The position numbers and the translations under genes are program-made. Positions 1 to 9,161 of a stretch of 64,000 nt of DNA are shown here, in pieces (the first letter of the stretch is position 1; each line of letters opens with the position of its first letter). This DNA comes from Thamnidium elegans. Taxonomy: Eukaryota; Mucoromycota; Mucoromycetes; Mucorales; Mucoraceae. The stretch lies in contig JAIXMG010000011.1 in the NCBI GenBank assembly GCA_025201345.1, positions 806,001 through 870,000 of the forward strand, in the 5' to 3' direction. Under the pieces are notes generated by a model. That model was not told the DNA's origin. It saw nothing but the letters and a program-made list of their open reading frames with translations, and made no database searches.

Positions 1-36
1 ATTATAATAATTTATTCTAATTTATGCTGCCACGCT

Positions 37-1950
37 TTAAAGATAAATTATTGATAAGTCAGAGCAAAATGAAACGATAATGACTAATCCATCCGGGTGT
101 TCAGGAAGTTCTTTGTTGAACATATGTTTTTGAAGACGAAATTTATGTTTCCCGTTAAGCTTATGAGACGTATAATATGTTTTACAGATTAAACGACCAT
201 TTGTGTGAACTCTTTTAAACAAGTAAGTGGCTAGGTCAAACTCGTTCGTCATAACTTCCAAATTCAAAGCAATACTTTTTAAAAACTTCAATTCTGTTAG
301 ATCCAATGCAAGTACTCTCTCGTCGAAACAGATACAACCTTCGATTGTAGACAAGCGACAATCGCGAATCCGTAATGCTTCTACGTTACGTATAACATGC
401 CTTATTTCCGAAAAAGTGGTTTCTTTAATATCTATACCCTCTATACTCACTGAAGAAAATAGCTGATGAGTATCCAAATATGTATTTATATTCGATTTAT
501 GGTTTATATAACATTCAATCATCGATCTTGGTGATTTCTCGGGATCTTTTAAAATTAGTTTTTCGATATTAGGCAATTTTGTCATTACGAAAAATAAAAT
601 TTCCAGAAATTGTCTATCTTGCACACAAAATTCTATGGTTGTTGTTTTATTAGCAATATATCGATTGAACAAGGATGACATAATTTCTCCATGTTCGCGT
701 CCATCAAAAAAATCCTTGAACGATATGTGTTGATGAAATTTTAACTTGTTATCTGTAATATGTAAACCGCAAGATATTTTTGGATACGCTAAAGGATGAA
801 TTTGAGTCTCGGGTAAAAGATGAATATTAATATCGATTCTTTTTAGTTTTCGTGTATAGTATAAATCTTGAACCATCTTCCAAAAGACGCGATGTAATTT
901 AGGTGGATCATACGGAATACGACGATGATATTGAGCACCAAATGTACGGCTTTCAATTTCGAAATGAAAATTTTGAGCTAAACTTGTATGGCTTATGAAT
1001 TTCAAAAACAAAATTTTGTTATTCGCAATTTCATTAAACGTATCGTATTGTATTTTTTTAAAAGTAAATGAAATCATTTTTGATGTATCGATACTCGTAA
1101 GAATGTATTGCATTAGGGACGCATCAAGGATAGAAAAATTTAAACTGAGTCTCTTTAAATTTATACCATCGAAACCTGAACCCGGATGAGTCTTCAATAG
1201 TGATGTTAATGACCCAATCCTAGGTATAAAGTCAGGTCTACAAATTCTTAAATCGGTTAATTTGGGACATGTCTTTAATATAACAGGTAGCTGATATTCT
1301 ACACGTTTTTCTTTTTCAACAGGACAAGGGTGGTCATCAATGTATAAACTAGTTAACTGTTTAAAATGAAGCAATATGTCCGGAAAAGATTTGAATTCAC
1401 CATTCTCCATAACATAGCCATTTTCGACATCATGTAGTCTTAGACAGGTCACTGTCTCTCGAAACTTGTAACAAGTACTATAATATTCTAAAGATATAGT
1501 CAAATCGGTAAGTAACAATCTATTAGGTGGAAATACCACAACATCTTGAATATATTTTAAATCGAGATCATTTGAAAAAACTTGAAGGTTTTCTAAAATA
1601 AATGAACGACGAGAACAACGAGAGATATCAATTGATTTTAGATACGGTAAACACATTATAAGAGAGAAAAAAATAAGTGGGTCTTTAAATTCTTCAAATG
1701 GTCCTTCAATAATTAAATTTTTAACCAAGTAGCCGTACTTGAAGAAACCAAGATAACCATTTTTTAAGTTGGCTGCAAGTAGTGTTAGAGGGTAGTTGTT
1801 TTTACCACCTAGTTTTAAGGTACTAAAGAATTGAATTGTGGCAGAGGTGTTCCAAGTTTTACATACTAACATACATTGGTAAACTGAATTTTCTGGTAGT
1901 AATATAAATATCTGACTGAGGATTTCGGAAGCCAAGTACTGTGCGGACAT
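37..1950 (-). CDS. F-box protein with LRR-like C-terminal region (paralogue A)
   Basis: A single open frame gives 637 residues. The start chosen is the ATG at 1950, because the F-box begins right after it; an in-frame ATG at 2022 would add 24 hydrophobic residues and is less likely. Residues about 6-45 form an F-box, with SQIFILLPENSVYQCML followed by VCKTW. F-box proteins bind Skp1 and bring substrates to SCF ubiquitin ligases. The rest has irregular leucine-rich segments such as LTDLRICRP and LTSLYIDDH, probably a divergent LRR fold for binding a partner. The N-terminus resembles the two tandem F-box genes at 23298-25322 and 25511-27511; the string SVYQCM is shared with the first. No intron is needed. 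The F-box and family membership are clear, but the substrate cannot be told from sequence. Confidence 0.85.
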   Translation of the reverse strand: MSAQYLASEILSQIFILLPENSVYQCMLVCKTWNTSATIQFFSTLKLGGKNNYPLTLLAANLKNGYLGFFKYGYLVKNLIIEGPFEEFKDPLIFFSLIMCLPYLKSIDISRCSRRSFILENLQVFSNDLDLKYIQDVVVFPPNRLLLTDLTISLEYYSTCYKFRETVTCLRLHDVENGYVMENGEFKSFPDILLHFKQLTSLYIDDHPCPVEKEKRVEYQLPVILKTCPKLTDLRICRPDFIPRIGSLTSLLKTHPGSGFDGINLKRLSLNFSILDASLMQYILTSIDTSKMISFTFKKIQYDTFNEIANNKILFLKFISHTSLAQNFHFEIESRTFGAQYHRRIPYDPPKLHRVFWKMVQDLYYTRKLKRIDINIHLLPETQIHPLAYPKISCGLHITDNKLKFHQHISFKDFFDGREHGEIMSSLFNRYIANKTTTIEFCVQDRQFLEILFFVMTKLPNIEKLILKDPEKSPRSMIECYINHKSNINTYLDTHQLFSSVSIEGIDIKETTFSEIRHVIRNVEALRIRDCRLSTIEGCICFDERVLALDLTELKFLKSIALNLEVMTNEFDLATYLFKRVHTNGRLICKTYYTSHKLNGKHKFRLQKHMFNKELPEHPDGLVIIVSFCSDLSIIYL

Positions 1951-2235
1951 GTTGATGGAGAGAGAGAAAGAGTTGAGATAAGAACGAGAACAAAATAGAA
2001 ATAATAAAATTAATAGCAACATTATTTATACCTTATCGTCAATAATGAGCATTATAAAAAAAAAGTACTTGTAAAATACTAGTTTTCAAGTTGTTGCTTT
2101 CTTACTGACAACAAAAAATAACAGGGGGGGGGGATAAATGGGTTAACAGCCTTTGTAGTTAATATATGACAAAGAACAAATAAATAAATAAAAATATCAT
2201 ATCATAATTTATTTTTGTAAATAGTTACACCACTA

Positions 2236-2573
2236 TTACATATAGTCAACTCCTCGTAAACATTCAAATCGACGTCCAAATGGCACATACCAAAAAAACA
2301 TACCATTTCTTCCTTTTCTGTAAGTTTTTATTTGCAGTGGAAAAGTTCTCCCAGATTATCAGTTCGAAAGTAGAGTTCCAACGCTTTTCTTTGTAGAGCA
2401 GTTTTTAAAAGAAGAATAACAAGAACCGGATCATCACTTAACGATAAAAACTTGAAGTCTATCACTAAATGTGAAATATAATTGTCTAGTTTAAGCCATA
2501 GTAAGTTACCCCAAGCACTCGACGTGACATCTGTAATTTTGAGTGATTCAATTATGGGAAAATGTGACACCAC
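2236..2573 (-). pseudogene. C-terminal fragment of an F-box paralogue
   Basis: The frame at 2328-2573 has no ATG at its start and encodes SLKITDV followed by SHLVIDFKFLSLSDDPVLV. This matches the C-terminal part of the F-box protein at 25511-27511 (SFKITEL, then KHLVLDLKMFQKIEEPVPV) in order and spacing. After its stop, a second frame down to 2236 (containing FFWYVPFGRRFECL) resembles the final part of the same protein (RLEFWYEGCEEL), so a frameshift is likely. No F-box or middle region was found upstream. It is therefore a truncated, frameshifted relic of the local F-box family on the same strand as paralogue A. Confidence 0.6.
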
Positions 2574-4137
2574 AGTTGTATACTAACCCAGCGTAAAATT
2601 TCAGAGCACACTTCTATTTCAATTAGCCTACTATTAGCACAGAATAAGATCATCTAACAAATAAACTTGTTGGGAATAATATTATTAATATTTTTGTTGT
2701 CACCGATAACTTACCTCTTAAATAACAGTCTTCAATTTTATCCCCAATACACATAGTTCGGGCTACGTATCCTTAAATATCAAACAGAATGAACAAACCA
2801 GCGTTTATAAATACAGCTGTAGTAGTTATAAAAATTAGTTTTAGGGTGATACGAAGCACCAAACATAATGCGAAAAGAGGGCGAGCATAAATTTACAGTT
2901 TTTTTTTTCTTATGAAATCAAAACTGGTCAAAATCTTCTTTACCAACACGGTAAAAGAATGACCAAGAAGAAAAGATCAATTTTAAATTAAGGTATTCTT
3001 CCCCTAACATGAATCGTTGACAAAACAATAATCATAGAAACTTTTTTTTATTCTGAAAACCGTGATAATACGATCAATATAGTATAAAATCATCATTGAT
3101 GGGAATCTGAGGCAGGTCTATAGACAAGAACCTACTTCTTAGTTATTTAATTTAACTGCCTTTGGTTTGTTATAACTATTCCTTTATTCACATAAAAAGC
3201 GTTCTTCTGGCTTAAAAAAATGCGCTTTTTATACCATACTTGTCTCTTTTTTTATCTAATATATTATATATATACTAGAGTTATAATCGAGGTCTTTTTT
3301 TTTTCTCTTTTTAAAGATGTAATACGAATTAAAATTCAATTACGGGGTGATAATCTTGTGGACAGGCCCTTTTTTTTTTACCAAATGGATCCTCTATATA
3401 TTATATTTTTTGAAGACCACAAGTTTTATTTTCACAAAGACTTAGAGCATATAAGTAATACATTGCTGTCTTGTACCATTTGAATTTTTCGGTTATTAGC
3501 TTCTAGCCAGTAATCAAAAATAGTTACGCTTTCAAATAGTTGCACACGAGGATGTTGATTGTAAGTGGATACTTCGCGAACAAAGGGTAAGTAGGTGTTG
3601 TAAAAGCTGGCCATATTTATTTTTGTAAATGAAGGTTGGCATGATAATATTTTAGTTTCCTCTGAATGTTATACTAAGCTGTGCAGCCTCAAACCTTGCC
3701 ATTATTAGTGGTTTGTTACTCTAGAATGTCACTACTCCATTTTATCATTATTTGTCCTCCAAAACTTCAAGTCTGGCAAAGTATATGAAAAAAATACATT
3801 GATCCCTCTGACTCGAACGTTTCGCCGGATGTACTACAAGTCGTTCTTTTCACTTTGTCGTTACCTTCGACTCTATAGATATCCAAAACTCATGCCCTCC
3901 TAGCGGTCGCTGCTACAATCGAATCTATCTTTGACAACACTCCTTTTCTCGCAATACATATTATTACTATCACTGAAAAAAAAATACTCAAGTCCATCAA
4001 GAGTCCTTCCTTCTAAAAGACGTTCCTCATTCTTCACTTCCAAATATTTCCTCGGAATAACAGTGCATTTCTTTTCCACCATTCTCAAACTACCCCCCCC
4101 CCTTTTTTAAAGAAAAAGAAGAAAAAAAAAGTAGTGT
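2574..4137. other. Gene-poor stretch with weak small ORFs
   Basis: This is A+T-rich sequence without a recognisable gene. The most gene-like item is a 60-codon minus-strand frame at 3432-3614, which starts with ATG (MASFYNTYLPFVREV) and could be a first exon or a relic. A second minus-strand frame at 3900-4082 starts MVEKKCTVIPRKY. Neither matches a family I know. Homopolymer runs (C10 near 4093, G9 near 2125) also occur. Confidence 0.4.
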
Positions 4138-4575
4138 GAAGGAACGCAGTTGGAACGCAGGCCAATAACTTCTCATTAAAAAAAATCTTTGAATCATGAC
4201 TGTCCATTTTCAAAACCACTTTTTTTTTGTGCTTTGCTTGTTATTATAAATCGTTTAAAGAAACTGAACGTCATATCATAATGGTTCTCCGTTGCGACAG
4301 CTGTCTAGACATTTATGAGTCTGAGAAACGAATCCTTCAAAATCACTCAATTCCAAACATTTTGATGCCTCGCTGATTCGCGTCATCAATGTCTCGCTTT
4401 CCAAGAACCTATTGCGTTTAAAAAAAAGGTACGATCTGTATTGAGAAAAGAGTTCTTCCAAAAAAAGAAGTGGTTTCGCCTAAAATTAACAATCTCAGTT
4501 GCTTCCGCTCCGGCTTCCAATGTGGTAAATACCCACCCGTCAACAAATTCATCTTGGTTTACAAAATTCAAAAAG
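4138..4575 (-). repeat. Dispersed gene-derived repeat R1, copy 1
   Basis: About 350 bp of this block recurs almost unchanged at 29880-30245. Shared landmarks are GGAACGCAGGCCAATAACTT, TGACTGTCCATTTTCAAAAC and the minus-strand peptide ending in SDFEGFVSQTHKCLDSC then RNGEPL and a stop. The upstream half of this copy (4480-4571) encodes NQDEFVDGWVFTTLEAGAE in another frame and resembles a third fragment near 38640-38700 (NHDDFVGRWAFITFPAES). The two halves are out of frame here. It is best explained as a decayed copy of a multiplied gene or of a transposon-borne coding region. I do not recognise the protein family. Confidence 0.65.
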
Positions 4576-4600
4576 TTATTTTAACCTTATAACCCTCCCA

Positions 4601-4631
<31 letters not shown>

Positions 4632-4737
4632 TTATTATTAGTAGCTTATTTGAAAGATATAAGGAAGAAAGGGATTTTAATTAGTTTAGTATTATTTATA
4701 AAAAATAAAGCGTGGCTCTGAGAGCATTTACCACATT

Positions 4738-4980
4738 TTCAGCCTTCGCTTCGGTAACATCTTGAGTGTTTTAAAAGTGACAAAAAACACTTTAAAACAC
4801 CTAAAAAAAAAGATAATTTTTACCGTGCACAAAGCGACATGAAAACACCAAAAATTACCTAAAATTACTTCAAAACCACATCCTCTTAATTACTTTAAAC
4901 CACTTAAAATCATTTTGAAATCACTTTGAAATCATTTTTAAAACGTTACTTTAAATCATTTTAAATTACTTTATATTGTA
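4738..4980. repeat. Degenerate decanucleotide array, left block
   Basis: The DNA consists of imperfect repeats of a unit close to TTTAAACCAC or CACTTTAAAA, spaced about 10 bp apart, drifting toward ATTACTTTAAATCATTTTAA at the right end. A second block of the same unit in the same orientation lies at 6110-6330. Confidence 0.6.
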
Positions 4981-6109
4981 GTACCTATAATCACTCGTTT
5001 TTATTAACGTTTTTATTAACGTTTTTATTACCAATTATGCCAACGCGTATAATAAATAAGGGCAAATACATAATGCCGCCTTTGTCAATGGTGATATATG
5101 GACTGAGCTTATCGTTTTAATAAACAAACATGAATCGATTCTTGAAGTACGCAGCTTTCCTAATTTGCAGCAGTGTTATAAAATTTGTTAATGAAGGTTC
5201 ATAATACAATTCTACAGCTTACTTACTTTAACTTGGATGTCTATTACACTAAGATGATATTTTATTAGTATACTGGCATTGCCTAAAGTAATATCATAAA
5301 TAGTAACGCAATAGCCAAAACTCAAATTATAAGCAACATTCTATATTCATAAAACTAACAATTTCAATAACAAAAAGCTATTCACCACTTATATAACAAA
5401 TCCGCTGTGAGTCTTAAAGGCCTTGAGAAAAGCTTAAAGCTTGTAGCATACAAGCTAGCCCAAAGGTCTAATTGGCTGGCGGGCAACTAGAAAAAAAAGG
5501 GTGTAATAGTTAAGAAAGTATACGCTAAAAGTAAAATTCAATACCTAAAGTAATTATTGTTCTTAAAAAACAATTAAAAAAAAAGTTTATAAACTAAGTG
5601 TGGGTAATTAGTAATCGTTTAAAAGACACAATGTCGCATAAAAACAGCTTTTGGGAAAAAAAAAAAAAAAAAAGCCCATTCATTTTGATTTAGTCCTTGA
5701 GCTTTAAAAAAAAATATTCTTGTATTTTATAAAAAAAAATTATTGATGACTTGTTTGAATAGCTGTTTGTATGGACAAGAATATGTAACAATATTAAAGT
5801 TGAAGAAGCAGAAGATAGGGCCCCAGTTTTTTTTTTGTAAACAGTTCTGATACTCCTTTACAAAGAATCGGAAGGAACCAAACATACGTAATTCTGGATA
5901 TGGAGCTAATCCAAAGCCCCGTAAACACAATCAAGTCGATAGATGATAAAAAGCATTATTTGATATGGCTAAAGATATGCTTAAGCTCGAAGGTTACTTT
6001 GAGGAATCCTCCTTTTACATTTTCATTAACATAATTAGTTGTAACGTCTTAACTTTTATAGGAACTATTAAAAATATACTCATTTCAATTAACTTCAAAT
6101 ATATTTTAT
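4981..6109. other. Segment between the two decanucleotide arrays
   Basis: No convincing gene was found. A short tandem repeat of CGTTTTTATTAA (three copies) lies at about 4996-5031. Weak frames at 5727-5930 (minus) and 5965-6183 (plus) run into the repeat or into homopolymers and resemble no family I know. Poly-A of about 18 lies near 5657. Confidence 0.4.
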
Positions 6110-6330
6110 ACTTTAACATTCTCAACGCTTTAAACCACTTAAAGCCACCTAAAACCACTTTAAACCACTTTAAAAAACCTTAAACCGCTTAAAAAACACT
6201 TTCTCATTAGGTGGCTACCAAAAACACCTAAAAGTACCTTTTTATTGCTTTTTTTACAGGTGATTGCAAAAAACACCCGAAAAAAACACTTTCAAGTCAC
6301 CTTAAACCACCAAAACCACCTATTTTTTCC
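6110..6330. repeat. Degenerate decanucleotide array, right block
   Basis: Units such as AAACCACTTAAAGCCACC and AAACCACTTTAAACCACTTT follow each other with a period near 10 bp. The unit matches the left block at 4738-4980. An (AT)n tract follows at 6338-6358, directly against the stop codon of the next gene at 6361. Confidence 0.6.
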
Positions 6331-6360
6331 CGTGATATATATATATATATATATATAGAT

Positions 6361-8312
6361 TTATTGTTCTACTACTACAGCAAGTTCTTCATGCTCGACT
6401 TGTTTAGCCTTTAAAAAGGCAGCACTTTCTTCTGCTTCAATCTCACTACGCAGCTCTTTTAAATGATCTCTTTCTTCCTCTTCATCTTCGTCATCATCAT
6501 CACCTATTTCAAATGACGAAGATAATGTTTCTTGGGCTCTATCATCAGCATCACCTATTTCAAAAGACGATGATAATTCTTGTTCGGTTTCATTGTCCTT
6601 TTCTACGGTCCCTACATCTGCTTTTTCAAAGGTTTGAATGGTTGACGTTAATCTATCATTGACAGCTAATAATATTTCTAATTGAGATTGGTCGGTGATA
6701 ACAGGTATTCTGGAACAAATATCTGATTGTATTTTCTTGCAGTTGTTAATGGTATCATTAGAATTATTGTTCTTATTATTTAATACATCTTCAAGCGATT
6801 CAACGCAATCAAAAGCTTGTTGTATTAATACAGAGTCATCGACAACGGCTTGTTGAGGTTTGGTTTCTAATGGCATTTGAGTTAACGTGACTTCAGACGA
6901 AGAAGCTTCAAGAGTGGGAGTATTTCCTCTTCCTTTTGTTACAGCAGCTAAACGTTCTTGAAGTGTAAGTCTGGCAGTTGCTTGAGCAGTAGTTATTACA
7001 TGGTTAGGTAATTGTTGAGGTTCCTGCTTTTTAGATTGTGCATTTCTAGTACACGTTGCTAGTATACCGTTGTGGATTTTAACCATTTCATTGTCATCAG
7101 TCTATATCATAGAGAGTTAATATATTATGAATGATAAAATAAAAATAAAATCTTACGGGTATATTGATGTCTATAAATGTAATGGTATGGTTCATTCTAA
7201 TTGAAACGGATATTGCCATTAATCCTGCGATTTTAATCTGTGGGTTTCTAGATAAATCGAGTCTCACCAGCGAGTTGTTTTCAGGAAGGCATTCAGCTAA
7301 AGCAATGGCAGCTAATTTTTTTTTTATAAGTTAATATAGTTCATATAAAGATATACCGATGTTTTTTTTTTTACCTTCAGTTCCGATATCAGTATCAGTT
7401 AAACGCAAATCTTTTAAAGATCTATTTATATTTAGTGCTTGTCGAATTTGATTAATCTATTTGTTACAAGTTAATAATTGCATATACTGTATAAATACCA
7501 TAATAAAACTTACGCCATCCATATTTGATGAGCATAGAGGATTATATCCCATATCGAATATTTCTAAATGTTGATTGTATTTCTATTTTTTTTTGTTAAA
7601 ATTAAGGTAATCATAAATATTTTTTTTTTTAAAAAAAAAAAAAAAAGTTTACCAGTGCTTCACCAACCAAGACACACCCTTTAGAATCAATTTTACAATC
7701 GCACATGGATAAAGTCAATAAACTTTGATTTCTTCTTAATGCCTGAGTAATATATTCAATTCCTTGACTTAAGTCATTATTATCGAGATAAAGTCCTATT
7801 AAGCTTTGTACCGAATCTTCATAATCTCTCAACATGACACCAATAGACAATGCACCACCATTGATAAATTTATTGCCACGCAGGTAGAGATGTTTGATAC
7901 ATGATTTTTTAATACCTGAAGCAAGTACTTCCATATGTTGGTTACGTAATACACACCCATTTAACAATAATTTGGCAAGAGAAGGCGAATTATGATCGAT
8001 TTCGTTCTTGATGGTGGCATTAATAATGTACTGGATAGATTTTTTATCTGGTTGAGTATAAGAAAGGTCTAATTTGGCCAATTGTGAGGACTATAATAAG
8101 AGTGAGTTATAACATTAAATAAATAAAATCAAAATTTACTTACACCCCTAATATACACAGCGATATACTTGAATCCATTGGTAGTTAATTTAGGGTTATT
8201 AACTAAACTTAATTCAGATATTTTATCGTTTTCTAATAAACTATGCATAAGAACTTTAATTGCCTAAAATAAAAACAGCTGTTAAAAAAAAGCAACTGAA
8301 TATGTATATTTT

Positions 8313-8343
<31 letters not shown>

Positions 8344-8960
8344 TACATCATCTTCAAGTCCACAATTATTAAAAACAAGTTCTCGAAGACCGAATTCTAC
8401 AGACATTATGTCAGCGAGAGGTTCTATATTGTATCTATCGATAAGTTGATTGCTTAAATCGATTCTGGTTAAATATGTTGCCTGTGGTTGAGTCTATAAA
8501 AGAATAAAATAAGTTTATGATATTAAAATAAAGAACTATAACTACTTACAATCATAGCTGAAACTAACAGGTCGATTGTTTGAGCTTGTTTGTTTCTGCA
8601 AACAAGTTCATAAAGAGATAATAGCTGAGCCAATGTTTGAATATTAATAGGTTCAATTTCAATTTGTTTCTTTGTTTCTACAATAGGATCGTCTTTTAAG
8701 AATAAAAATTCTTTCTTTATTCCAGAGACAGGGAATCGTACTCTCTTTAATTCTTTGGGATTCAAGTCTGTTGCCATGGTAACTTCTTCATGATCAACCT
8801 GTGGTTTACGAAACCCATTAAACAAGTTATTTATTCGAGGTGGTGAAGTATTTGTATTATTGTTATTATTACTTGGTTCATTAAATTTTGAGAACCAGGA
8901 AGTATTTCCTGGTGAATTTATTTGCTTTAGTATACTTTTAGTGGGTTTTAATACAGACAT
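6361..8960 (-). CDS. Leucine-rich-repeat protein with PP1-docking motif, PPP1R37-like
   Basis: Eight exons (about 8550-8960, 8347-8493, 8144-8263, 7653-8090, 7514-7582, 7375-7456, 7157-7311, 6361-7101) close in frame to 720 residues. The first exon holds KRVRF at residues 72-76, a canonical RVxF docking site for protein phosphatase 1, followed by a proline and a helical segment (YELVCRNKQAQTID). The order RVxF-P, helix, then a ribonuclease-inhibitor-type LRR domain is that of metazoan PPP1R37, a PP1 inhibitor. LRR units include YLTRIDLSNQLI, LIGLYLDNNDLSQG and LVRLDLSRNPQI. The C-terminal exon is low-complexity and acidic (DDDDEDEEEERD) with a repeated SSSFEIGD motif. A role as PP1 regulator is inferred from this architecture. 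The PAK gene starts 202 bp upstream on the same strand. Confidence 0.8.
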
Positions 8961-9161
8961 AATTAATATTACAGAAAAAGAAAGTAAAAAAAAAAAAAAT
9001 TATATATAAAATTACTGGGTTTTAAAAAAGAAAAGAGAAAATTAAGGGCAAACTTGTGCTACATTGTGCTTTTTCTACAAAATAGCCTATCTTGGTAATT
9101 ACACTCGCATGTGGTGTAGCTTTGTTGAATCAAAAGGTAAATTATTTTTATTTTGTACATA

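Noticed and set aside
3220..3483. 87-codon plus-strand frame rich in Phe/Tyr/Ile
   Set aside because: Composition follows from T-rich DNA and no domain or start context supports it.
5400..5490. Stretch with short inverted segments that looked tRNA-like (GGCCTTGAG...AAGCTTAAAGCTT)
   Set aside because: No consistent cloverleaf, no T-loop GGTTCRANNCC and no correct arm spacing.
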